Below, in pieces: positions 15,017 through 21,275 of a stretch of 21,275 bases of DNA (position 1 is its first letter; every line of letters begins with the position of its first letter). Below the pieces are notes generated by a model. The model was not told the DNA's origin and searched no databases. It worked only from the letters and a program-made list of their open reading frames with translations. The translations under genes and the position numbers were made by a program. Source of the DNA: Clostridia bacterium (GTDB taxonomy: Bacteria; UBA6262; WVXT01; JAUXBS01). Where the stretch lies: assembly GCA_030619245.1 (NCBI GenBank), contig JAUXBS010000003.1, positions 1-21,275 of the forward strand, written 5' to 3'.

Positions 15017-16051
15017 ATGAAGTACCAGGAGATAATAAGGAGTATAAATAAAAAGGAAATTGCAAATACGTATCTTTTCACGGGTGAAGAGAACTATCTT
15101 AAGGAAGATATAATACAGGCGATAAAGGGCATTCTGTTAAACGAGGCGTCCTCGGATTTTAACTTCAATGTTTTTGATGCGGCTGAATCGGATGAGGGAA
15201 GGGAAGCAGTGGAGGTATCAAACACACTTCCCTTATTATTTGGAGGGACAACAGGCGGTATTGGCAGATTAATAGTTCTTAAGAATATTGATAAACTGCC
15301 GGAAATGGACAGGAAACTGCTTTCCGCGTACCTGTCAGAGCCGCTTGAATCCACCTGCCTGATACTTATTACAGATAAAAAGAAAATTGATGGACGGAAG
15401 AAGTACAATAAAGAGATTGAATCAAATTCCGTTCAAGTGATATTCTACAGGTTGTTTGATAATCAAATACCCGGCTGGCTTGCGGGAGAGGTTAAAAAAC
15501 ATAAGAAGAGTATTTCTCCGGAAGCAGCGCAGTGCCTTATCAGCGGGGTTGGCAGTGATTTATTTGCATTGAAAAGCGAAGTTGAGAAACTGGTTAATTT
15601 CGTTGGGGACAGGGAGACGATAGAAGCCGGGGATATCGAGCGGGTACTGGGGTATGTTAAAGGTATTACGGTTTCTGACCTGCAGAAGGCAATAACATAT
15701 AAGGATGTCAAAGGTTCACTCAGAATAATGAATGCGCTTCTTGATGAAAATTCCCGCAGCCAGGTGATGATACTCGCGGTAATATCAACGAGGTTAAGGC
15801 AGTTAGCCCTGGCAAAGGCGATGTTAAAGCAGGGCAGGTCTGAAGAGGCTATAATAAAAAATTTTGGAATTAACCTTTTTTACAACAGGTACCTTGTAAA
15901 GGCATCCTGTAATTTTACGGATAATGAACTGGAAAAAGGGTTCTCATGCGTGTTGAATGCTGATGTGGAGATAAAGACAGGGAAGAAACCGCCAAGACTG
16001 TCACTTGAACTGCTTGTCATGAAAATATGCATGTCCCATGGGATACAGTAA
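15017..16051 (+). CDS. holA: DNA polymerase III delta subunit
   Basis: The clamp-loader delta subunit that opens the beta sliding clamp. It has about 344 residues, a usual length. The N-terminal ATPase-like fold begins MKYQEIIRSINKKEIANTYLFTGEENYL, with the family features YLFTGEE and 'P.L.GG...R...LKN.DKLP'. The middle and C-terminal parts show the expected SPEAAQCLISGVGSDLFALKSEVEKLVNF and SQVMILAVISTRLRQLALAK. Two starts are possible: a TTG at 15002 (adding MRNNP) and this ATG at 15017. Neither has a good ribosome site; I prefer the ATG because its N-terminus looks more standard. It converges on rpsT. Confidence 0.9.
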   Translation: MKYQEIIRSINKKEIANTYLFTGEENYLKEDIIQAIKGILLNEASSDFNFNVFDAAESDEGREAVEVSNTLPLLFGGTTGGIGRLIVLKNIDKLPEMDRKLLSAYLSEPLESTCLILITDKKKIDGRKKYNKEIESNSVQVIFYRLFDNQIPGWLAGEVKKHKKSISPEAAQCLISGVGSDLFALKSEVEKLVNFVGDRETIEAGDIERVLGYVKGITVSDLQKAITYKDVKGSLRIMNALLDENSRSQVMILAVISTRLRQLALAKAMLKQGRSEEAIIKNFGINLFYNRYLVKASCNFTDNELEKGFSCVLNADVEIKTGKKPPRLSLELLVMKICMSHGIQ

Positions 16052-16096
16052 AGCTACACTAACGGCTCATAAATACTGTCACGTATATATGGAGAA

Positions 16097-16111
16097 AGGG
16101 ACCTGGTCCTT
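16097..16111. repeat. Short dyad GGACC-T-GGTCC in the holA-rpsT gap
   Basis: GGACC (16099-16103) and GGTCC (16105-16109) mirror each other around a central T, and the symmetry extends with an A-T and a G-T pair outward. The central gap is too small for a hairpin loop, so as DNA it resembles a protein-binding dyad. A half-site or operator role is possible but not shown. Confidence 0.3.
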
Positions 16112-16120
16112 CACTCTTCG

Positions 16121-16146
16121 ACTCGCCTTGCTCGCTCAGGGCGAGT
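16121..16146. repeat. Intergenic palindromic element between convergent holA and rpsT
   Basis: ACTCGCCTT (16121-16129) and AGGGCGAGT (16138-16146) are inverted repeats of nine bases with one G-T pair around an eight-base GC-rich loop. The core CTTCGACTCGCC...GCTCGCTCAGGGCGAG resembles the TTCGACTCGC...GCTCAGGG palindromes that I have seen scattered in many environmental genomes. It may be a dispersed repeat or a bidirectional transcription terminator between the convergent genes. Neither strand has a U-run directly after it, so a classical Rho-independent terminator is not clear. Confidence 0.5.
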
Positions 16147-16178
16147 AAATGGGTTACCGTTTTTATGCAGAGAGGGAC

Positions 16179-16460
16179 TTATTTTTTCATCTTATTTACT
16201 TTTTTTGACAATTGCGAAATTTTCCTGGAAGCTGTATTCTTGTGAAGAATCTTTTTCCTGGAGTTTGTTTGAAGAACTTCAATTGCGTTTGATAGTATTT
16301 TTTTTGCTTCTTCAATGTTTCCGCCGGCAACGGCGCTGTCCAGTTTCTTTATGGCTTTTTTGAGTTTATTCTTTAATTTAATGTTCTGTTTCCTGTTCCG
16401 AATACTCTGTCTTTCTGCTTTTTTTGCTTGAGTGTGTCTGTCGTTTTTTAACTTGGTCAT
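16179..16460 (-). CDS. rpsT: 30S ribosomal protein S20
   Basis: A small-subunit ribosomal protein of 93 residues, Lys/Arg-rich and helical, as expected. The N-terminus MTKLKNDRHTQAKKAERQSI and the motif IRNRKQNIKLKNKLKKAIKKL mark S20. A perfect ribosome site AGGAGGA (16465-16471, minus strand) precedes the ATG and fixes the start. It is on the strand opposite to holA and murJ: convergent with holA and divergent from murJ. Expression is probably from its own promoter in the 60-base gap to murJ, but I could not pick one with confidence. Confidence 0.97.
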   Translation of the reverse strand: MTKLKNDRHTQAKKAERQSIRNRKQNIKLKNKLKKAIKKLDSAVAGGNIEEAKKILSNAIEVLQTNSRKKILHKNTASRKISQLSKKVNKMKK

Positions 16461-16464
16461 TTAG

Positions 16465-16471
16465 TCCTCCT
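16465..16471 (-). promoter_or_regulatory. Strong Shine-Dalgarno for rpsT
   Basis: On the minus strand AGGAGGA stands four bases before the CTAA-ATG start region of rpsT and gives close to ideal 16S pairing. It fits a highly expressed ribosomal protein gene. Confidence 0.6.
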
Positions 16472-16520
16472 GAGAATAATAAATGGTAAATTGTTATAAA
16501 ACTATCAAAAACAGAGGAAG

Positions 16521-18092
16521 ATGTCAAGGAAAATGAAGAAAAAAGAAAAAATTGCGAAGTGGGTTGCGGGAGTTAGTGTTTCAACAATGATTTCCCGGGT
16601 ATTCGGTCTTATCAGGGATGTGCTCATTGCAAACCTGCTTGGTGTGGGGATGGCAGCTGACGCTATTTTTGTGGCATACCGAATACCAAATCTTTTTAGA
16701 AGACTTCTTGGTGAGGGCGCGCTTTCATCTTCATTCATACCGGTTTTTGTGGAATACCTGAAGAAAAAGGGGGAAGAGGAATCAAAGAAATTCGTTAAGA
16801 GTATTTTCACCGTCCTTCTGGTAATCCTGTTACTGCTGACTGTAGCCGGCTGGGTTTTGACCCCCTGGATAGTGCGGCTGATTGCTCCGGGATTTATCAG
16901 TAACCCGGGAAAACTTAACCTGACTATAAACCTTACAAGGATTATATTTCCTTTCATGATTGCCATAGGGTTGGGGGCTTTAACCCTGGGTATCCTTAAT
17001 TCACTTAAAAAGTTCATGATTCCCGCGCTGGCGCCGTGCATGTTGAGTATCTCGGAGATAATATTAATGCTTGCCGTATGCCCGTTTATGGAAAAGCCTG
17101 TTTACGGGCTTGCGGTTGGGATATTAATAGGGGGATTCGCCCAGCTTGCGTTCCAGGTCCCTGCGCTTATAAAACGAGGCTACTTTTCTTTTTCCTTTAT
17201 CAAAGAACTTGTCAATATGCGTTCGTTCATGGAACACCCGGGGGTCAGAAAAGTAGGGTTGTTAATACTCCCTGCGGCATTAGGGCTTTCCATAAGCCAG
17301 ATAAATATGTTCGTTGATACCATCTGCGCGTCTTTTCTTGAAGAGGGAAGTATAGCGGCGTTGTATTACGCCAACAGGGTGATGCAGTTCCCCCTGGCTT
17401 TATTCGGTACTGCGATAGCCACAGTTTCACTGCCGTTGATGGCAGAATCGGCTGTACAGGAGGATTATGACAAATTAAAAAGGACGCTGGTTTCAGGTTT
17501 AAGGGGAATGCTGTTCATTATACTCCCTTCAATCGTGGGCCTTGTTTTTATGAATGTGCCCATAATCAGGTTAATATTTGAATGGGGCGCTTTTAGCGCT
17601 CATGCTTCCGAAACAACAGGTTTTGCGCTTGCCTTTTATGCTTCGGGGCTTGCGGGATATGCGGGGATAAGGCTTGTTGTTTCCGCTTTTTATTCATTCA
17701 AGGATACGAAAACACCTGTTAAGGTTGCCGTGCTTGCGATGCTCCTTAATATAGTCCTGAATATAATCCTGATGCGCTTCCTCGGATTGGGAGGGCTTGC
17801 CCTTGCGACCGCGCTGGCGGCAATGGTTAACCTTATATTGTTATTGATATTTTTGAGGAAGAGGCTCGGGGCGCTTGGGCTGGATAAAATGATAATGCCG
17901 GTTATTAAAATATTTATTGCATCAATGTCGGTAGTACTGGTATGTGTTCTGTGTTCGGAATTTCTTGGCGGGATGTCAAAATACCTGCATGTCGGAGTAA
18001 CCATACCGCTTGCTGTAGGAGTTTATTTTCTAACTGCGTATATTCTAAAATGTGAAGAACTTGAGTATATCCGGAATATGTTAAAAAGATAA
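16521..18092 (+). CDS. murJ: Lipid II flippase MurJ (MviN)
   Basis: Moves lipid II across the inner membrane for peptidoglycan synthesis. It has 523 residues and alternating hydrophobic segments consistent with the 14-helix MATE-like fold. The N-terminal motif STMISRVFGLIRDVLIANLLG is followed by DAIFVAYRIPNLFRRLLGEGALSSSFIPVF, in which the conserved arginines and the loop between helices are present. The start at 16521 follows GAGGAAG. It is divergent from rpsT across 60 bases. A phosphodiesterase gene follows 21 bases after the stop, probably in the same transcript. Confidence 0.96.
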   Translation: MSRKMKKKEKIAKWVAGVSVSTMISRVFGLIRDVLIANLLGVGMAADAIFVAYRIPNLFRRLLGEGALSSSFIPVFVEYLKKKGEEESKKFVKSIFTVLLVILLLLTVAGWVLTPWIVRLIAPGFISNPGKLNLTINLTRIIFPFMIAIGLGALTLGILNSLKKFMIPALAPCMLSISEIILMLAVCPFMEKPVYGLAVGILIGGFAQLAFQVPALIKRGYFSFSFIKELVNMRSFMEHPGVRKVGLLILPAALGLSISQINMFVDTICASFLEEGSIAALYYANRVMQFPLALFGTAIATVSLPLMAESAVQEDYDKLKRTLVSGLRGMLFIILPSIVGLVFMNVPIIRLIFEWGAFSAHASETTGFALAFYASGLAGYAGIRLVVSAFYSFKDTKTPVKVAVLAMLLNIVLNIILMRFLGLGGLALATALAAMVNLILLLIFLRKRLGALGLDKMIMPVIKIFIASMSVVLVCVLCSEFLGGMSKYLHVGVTIPLAVGVYFLTAYILKCEELEYIRNMLKR

Positions 18093-18113
18093 AAACGGGA
18101 AAAGGAGCAATAA

Positions 18114-18650
18114 ATGAAAATAGGCGTTATCTCTGATACTCACGGTTCCCTCCGGGCCTGGCAGAAGGTTATGAAGGAATATTTCAATGATGTTGACATG
18201 ATAATTCATGCCGGTGACCTGTTTGATGATTTTAACGAAAGAAAGTACGCGGGGCAGCTGGCGGATGAAATGAGCGGATTAAAGATTCCCTTTATTGCTG
18301 CAAAAGGGAATTGTGATTCTGAGGAAGACCTGTCACTTGCAGCTTTTCCTGTAGCAGCTCCGTATGCATTCGTGCAGATAGATTCGACAAGGATTATTGT
18401 GAATCATGGAAAAAAATTGACGGAAGAGGACAAGTTTAAACTTGCAGGAAAGTGGAAAGTGGATATATTCATTTCAGGGCATACACACATACCCGAACTG
18501 AAGAAAAAAAAAGAGGTGATATTGCTTAATCCCGGCAGCCCTTCAATGGGGAAGAAAGAACAATCAGCCGGGATGATTGAATCAACCGGCAACAAGTTTG
18601 ATATAAAGATTTTTAATACGGAAACCGGTGAGATATTGTATCATATTTAA
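18114..18650 (+). CDS. YfcE/MJ0936-type metallophosphodiesterase
   Basis: A 178-residue calcineurin-like phosphoesterase of the YfcE/MJ0936 family. Metal ligands are visible: Asp8 and His10 in ISDTHGS, Asp35 in HAGDLFDD, Asn66 in KGNCD, His in NHGK, and GHTH near the C-terminus. LLNPGSPSMGK is a typical closing motif. The family hydrolyses small phosphodiesters in vitro; the physiological substrate is generally unknown. AAGGAG lies eight bases before the ATG. Residues 130-133 are a Lys run encoded by nine As (18504-18512). The stop directly abuts the stop of the minus-strand gene. Confidence 0.93.
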   Translation: MKIGVISDTHGSLRAWQKVMKEYFNDVDMIIHAGDLFDDFNERKYAGQLADEMSGLKIPFIAAKGNCDSEEDLSLAAFPVAAPYAFVQIDSTRIIVNHGKKLTEEDKFKLAGKWKVDIFISGHTHIPELKKKKEVILLNPGSPSMGKKEQSAGMIESTGNKFDIKIFNTETGEILYHI

Positions 18651-19121
18651 TCAATAAGGCCCCAATTCGGATATCTTCAGTTCCATTTTTTCGATTATTT
18701 TCCTGGTTTTTTCCTGCGCCCTGCTTAGCTTCAATTCATGTTTTAATATTATTTTCTTTACCTTTTCAATCTTTAACCGGAGTTTTTTTTGTTTGCTTTC
18801 CTTTGTGGCAAGTGACAGCGTGCTTTCATGCCTGGTAACTTTGTTCTGTATTTTTGTAATATTTTTTTCTATTGAAAGCCTGAGCTTTTCCAGTTTGGAT
18901 TTATTCTTGTCAATAGCTCTTTCGATGGCACCTATTTTGTGAAGTAATTTTATTTTTTTTTCGTCTGAACTTGATTCGGATTTTTCTTCAAAAACAGGCA
19001 TTAAAGGTTCTTCAATAACCTGTTCAATGAAACCGTCGGTTTCCTGTGAAAAAGCCGGTTGATTCAAGGGCATGATTAATAGGGTGGTTACTGTTATTAT
19101 AATGGTAAAAGTACTTTTCAT
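18651..19121 (-). CDS. Exported Lys/Glu-rich coiled-coil protein, unknown function
   Basis: A 156-residue protein that I do not recognise. Residues 1-25 form a signal peptide (IIITVTTLLIMPLNQPAFSQ, cleavage probably near FSQ), residues about 26-55 an acidic linker, and about 56-153 a long charged, Lys/Glu-rich helical stretch with coiled-coil-like heptads (IERAIDKNKSKLEKLRLSIEKNI and similar). It probably ends in the periplasm or outside the cell. A GTG at 19148 would add nine residues, but the promoter at 19160-19188 would start transcription near 19153, leaving that GTG almost no leader; the ATG at 19121 gets about 30 bases. Neither start has a ribosome site. The stop abuts the stop of the phosphodiesterase gene, so the two transcripts probably overlap at their ends. 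Confidence 0.75.
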   Translation of the reverse strand: MKSTFTIIITVTTLLIMPLNQPAFSQETDGFIEQVIEEPLMPVFEEKSESSSDEKKIKLLHKIGAIERAIDKNKSKLEKLRLSIEKNITKIQNKVTRHESTLSLATKESKQKKLRLKIEKVKKIILKHELKLSRAQEKTRKIIEKMELKISELGPY

Positions 19122-19159
19122 AATTTGTGTTTTAGTTATTAATTTCACTTTGAAATATA

Positions 19160-19188
19160 AATATATATCAAAAAACAGCGTTTGTCAA
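19160..19188 (-). promoter_or_regulatory. Strong sigma-70-type promoter for the exported coiled-coil gene
   Basis: On the minus strand TTGACA (19183-19188) is followed by 17 bases and TATATT (19160-19165), matching the consensus at 11 of 12 positions. Transcription would begin near 19153. This is the best promoter match in the window. Confidence 0.7.
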
Positions 19189-19304
19189 GTTGTTTTATTT
19201 TTCTCCGGATATTTTGCCATTAAAATAATTGAAAAATGTTGTTATTCTTATGGTGAAATATTAATTGAATTATAATTAAATTATAGTTGATTTTTTAATA
19301 GTCT

Positions 19305-19310
19305 TATGAT
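19305..19310 (+). promoter_or_regulatory. Possible -10 element just before cinA
   Basis: TATGAT (5 of 6 consensus) lies 12 bases before the cinA ATG with no clear -35 at proper spacing. An alternative pair is TTGATT (19287-19292) and TAATAT (19310-19315) with a 17-base spacer. Either would give a very short or leaderless cinA mRNA. The region is so AT-rich that confidence is low. Confidence 0.3.
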
Positions 19311-19322
19311 AATATAATAATA

Positions 19323-20576
19323 ATGATTATAGAAATTTTATGCACTGGTACGGAGCTCTTAACAGGGAAAATAAATACAGATGACGCTTATCTGTGCGAT
19401 AAGTTAATGGGTATTAGCTTAACGGTAAATCGTATTATAACCGTAGGTGATTCAAAGGACCAACTAAAGGCCGCTTTTAATGAATCACTGAAAAGGTCTG
19501 ATATAGTTTTTACCATAGGCGGCCTGGGGCCTACTTTTGATGACCTGACACGCGAGGTGGTTGCAGGCGCGCTGAGAAGGAAACTCGTATTCAACAGGGA
19601 AGTAATGCACTATATTGCCGCGCGCTTTGCCAGGAGGGGACTGGATATGCCTGAGAATAATGACAGGCAGGCAAACATTATTGAGGGAGCGAAAGTTCTT
19701 TCAAATAAACACGGTACGGCTCCGGGGATGATTATTGAGATAGGCGAGGACAGTAAAAAGAAGTTCGTTATCATGCTTCCCGGCCCTCCGGGGGAGTTAA
19801 AACCGATGGTAGAAGCAAATGTCATGCCTTTTCTCAAAAATAAATATGAGAGGAATATCGTAAAAACCCTGGTTTTGCGCGTATGCGGACTAACTGAATC
19901 AGCCGTGTTTGAGAAGATAAGGGATGTTGTTGAAGTAGAAAGGGAGATGGAGGGGAACATCCTCTCTTTTGCGCTGCTGGCAAGCTCTTCTTTGATTAAC
20001 GTGAAGATTACCGGTAAAGGCGACGATGAACTGTTGATAGACAGCATGGTGCACAAGGCCAGGCAGGAAGTTTATGACTGTCTGGGGGATAATATATTCG
20101 GGGAGGGCAGGGATACCCTGGAAGGAGTTGTTGGAAGGCTTTTTGGAAAGAAGAAGTTGACTCTTTCCGTAGCCGAATCGTGTACCGGAGGATTGATTTC
20201 AAACATGATTACAAATGTTTCAGGAAGTTCTATTTACTTCAGGCAGGGGGTTGTTGCTTACAGTAACGGGGCCAAGATAAGCATGCTGAATGTAAGCGGG
20301 GATACCATAAAAAAATACGGGGCTGTCTCGGAACATACTGCGAAGGAAATGGCTGCGGGAGTGCGCGGAATTAGCGGTTCGGACATAGGGCTTTCCACAA
20401 CCGGCATAGCAGGCCCTTCGGGGGGGGGCGGTAAAAAACCGGTTGGACTGGTATACATTGCGCTTGCAAAAGATGACGGTGTATTCTGCAAAAAATACCG
20501 TTTTACCGGCAGCAGGCTGGTTATAAAGGAAGGGGTAGCTGTAACTGCTCTTGATTTAGTCAGAAGAAGGATTTAA
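19323..20576 (+). CDS. cinA: CinA: nicotinamide-nucleotide amidase / MoCF-domain protein
   Basis: A 417-residue two-domain protein. The N-terminal MoCF-binding-like domain (about 1-170) has LCTGTELLTG, FTIGGLGPTFDDLTRE and MLPGPPGELKPM. The C-terminal domain (about 265-417) has SVAESCTGGLISN, FRQGVVAYSNGAKISMLNV and STTGIAGPSGGGGKKPVGLVYIA, the CinA NMN-deamidase signatures. Together the domains salvage NMN and can act on ADP-ribose (family knowledge). A nine-G run (20420-20428) encodes the Gly stretch in the GPSGGGG segment. There is no visible Shine-Dalgarno before the ATG. thpR follows 20 bases downstream; cinA-thpR pairing is common and recA often comes next. Confidence 0.96.
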   Translation: MIIEILCTGTELLTGKINTDDAYLCDKLMGISLTVNRIITVGDSKDQLKAAFNESLKRSDIVFTIGGLGPTFDDLTREVVAGALRRKLVFNREVMHYIAARFARRGLDMPENNDRQANIIEGAKVLSNKHGTAPGMIIEIGEDSKKKFVIMLPGPPGELKPMVEANVMPFLKNKYERNIVKTLVLRVCGLTESAVFEKIRDVVEVEREMEGNILSFALLASSSLINVKITGKGDDELLIDSMVHKARQEVYDCLGDNIFGEGRDTLEGVVGRLFGKKKLTLSVAESCTGGLISNMITNVSGSSIYFRQGVVAYSNGAKISMLNVSGDTIKKYGAVSEHTAKEMAAGVRGISGSDIGLSTTGIAGPSGGGGKKPVGLVYIALAKDDGVFCKKYRFTGSRLVIKEGVAVTALDLVRRRI

Positions 20577-20596
20577 ACAGGATAAGCGGATTTTCA

Positions 20597-21154
20597 ATGA
20601 GAACATTTATCGCTGTTGGATTGACGGATGACATAAGAAGCAGTATTGCCGGGGTCCAGTCTGAATTCAGGAAGCATGATTTAGATGTAAAATATATTAA
20701 GCCTGAAAATATTCATATAACGCTTAAATTTCTTGGAGAGGTAGATGAGGACAAAGTAGACGGAGTGTGTGAAAACATAAAAGTTTCCATGGAAGGGTTT
20801 AAGAAGTTTAACATCAGTGTTGATTCGGTGGGGGTTTTCCCGGGGTTTAAATCCCCAAGGGTTATCTGGCTTGGAGTGTCCGAAGGTTCGGGGAAGCTGT
20901 CGGGCCTGAACCGGAGTATTGAAGAAACTCTTTCTTCCAGGGGGTTTGAAAGGGAGAAAAGGATATTCAGCGCTCATATGACTATAGGCAGAGTGCGTTC
21001 CTTGAAAAACGTTAAATTGCTGGCAAGAACAGTTGAAGGAATGTCCGGACTGAGAATCGGAAGGTTCCTTGTTGAAGACGTCCGGATTATTAAGAGTGAC
21101 TTGACCCCGGAGGGCCCGGTTTACTCGGTATTAAAGAAGGTGATGCTGAAATGA
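20597..21154 (+). CDS. thpR: RNA 2',3'-cyclic phosphodiesterase ThpR (2'-5' RNA ligase family)
   Basis: A 185-residue 2H phosphoesterase that opens 2',3'-cyclic RNA ends to 2'-phosphate. The two catalytic H-x-T motifs are clearly visible: HITL at residues 40-43 and HMTI at 127-130. The N-terminus MRTFIAVGLT and the LKFLGEV and VFPGFKSPRVIWLGV segments are standard. Length is normal. It follows cinA, a common partner. Its stop overlaps the next ATG by four bases (ATGA). Confidence 0.95.
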   Translation: MRTFIAVGLTDDIRSSIAGVQSEFRKHDLDVKYIKPENIHITLKFLGEVDEDKVDGVCENIKVSMEGFKKFNISVDSVGVFPGFKSPRVIWLGVSEGSGKLSGLNRSIEETLSSRGFEREKRIFSAHMTIGRVRSLKNVKLLARTVEGMSGLRIGRFLVEDVRIIKSDLTPEGPVYSVLKKVMLK

Positions 21155-21275
21155 TGTGGATGATGAGGATGATCCAGTTTGTAAGGGGGAGGCTTGAAGC
21201 GCTGCAGCGGTATAAGGTTATTATAATACTGTCTTTTATTATGTTTTTTTATTTCGTTAACAGGGTTTCCGTAAA
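21151..21275 (+). CDS. Start of a membrane protein, cut by window end
   Basis: An open frame of 41 complete codons begins at the ATG overlapping thpR's stop by four bases (ATGA) and runs off the end. The peptide begins MMWMMRMIQFVRGRLEALQ, a Met-rich and positively charged start, followed by a hydrophobic segment (about residues 23-37, VIIILSFIMFFYFVN). It is probably an integral or anchored membrane protein translated with thpR. Nothing more can be said, because only the N-terminus is present. Confidence 0.6.
   Translation, partial: MMWMMRMIQFVRGRLEALQRYKVIIILSFIMFFYFVNRVSV

Noticed and set aside
16461..16520. Promoters in the rpsT-murJ divergent gap
   Set aside because: On the minus strand TTGATA and TATTAT are both present but 21 bases apart, and the plus strand offers no better pair, so I could not assign either promoter.
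18504..18512. Nine-A run in the phosphodiesterase gene as a slippage site
   Set aside because: The frame is intact, the run encodes a simple Lys tract, and A-runs are common in AT-leaning coding sequence. It is noted in the gene entry only.
19072..19275. Plus-strand open frame with hydrophobic stretches overlapping the exported coiled-coil gene
   Set aside because: It overlaps the start and promoter of the minus-strand gene, lacks a good ribosome site and reads like AT-rich noise. The minus-strand gene with a promoter and signal peptide is better supported.
1..21275. tRNA, rRNA, CRISPR arrays, insertion sequences or phage genes
   Set aside because: I read the intergenic gaps and found no cloverleaf, spaced direct repeat array, transposase motif or terminal repeats. 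All gaps are shorter than about 210 bases.

Overview
The window is a compact, mostly single-strand stretch of bacterial housekeeping genes. It has about 21 confident protein-coding genes, a cut gene at each end, and very short intergenic gaps with many 4-20 base overlaps or spacings. I see no tRNA, rRNA, CRISPR array, insertion sequence or phage gene. The organism looks like a diderm (LPS-bearing) bacterium: there is an LptE-like outer-membrane lipoprotein between leuS and holA, as in many Gram-negatives. It also keeps a PASTA protein and the rpsP-khpA-trmD-rplS order familiar from Firmicutes and many uncultured phyla. The DNA is A+T-leaning with good Shine-Dalgarno sites. I suspect an uncultured candidate-phylum lineage, but nothing here fixes the taxon.

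Layout. Bases 1-2462: fmt (5' end missing), a kinase-less PASTA protein and rpe, with overlapping ends. Bases 2463-2559: a short promoter region with overlapping AT-rich repeats. Bases 2560-4614: rpsP, khpA, trmD, rplS and a YraN-family protein. The rimM and rnhB genes often found in such clusters are absent. Bases 4629-6823: a TPR/PD40 beta-propeller protein carrying three EF-hand-type loops, then a YmdB-family phosphoesterase. Bases 6837-11036: xseA, xseB, a short-chain prenyl diphosphate synthase and dxs. Bases 11056-11982: a receiver-GGDEF regulator with a GGDDF motif. Bases 11990-16051: leuS, an lptE-like gene and holA. rpsT lies on the minus strand and converges on holA across a 127-base gap that holds a palindromic element. 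murJ diverges from rpsT and is followed by a YfcE/MJ0936-type phosphodiesterase. That gene meets, stop codon to stop codon, a minus-strand gene for an exported coiled-coil protein with a strong promoter. After a divergent AT-rich gap come cinA, thpR and the start of a membrane protein that runs off the end.

Functionally the genes cover translation initiation and ribosome/tRNA maturation (fmt, rpsP, trmD, rplS, leuS, rpsT), isoprenoid and cell-envelope precursor supply (dxs, prenyl synthase, murJ, lptE), DNA replication and repair (holA, xseAB), NAD and RNA-end salvage (cinA, thpR) and some signalling. I did not find a convincing undescribed multi-gene system. The most unusual items are single-gene features: the stand-alone PASTA protein where a PASTA kinase often sits, the EF-hand-type loops in a propeller with no export signal, the prenyl synthase that lacks the usual loop after its second Asp-rich motif, and the GGDDF regulator.
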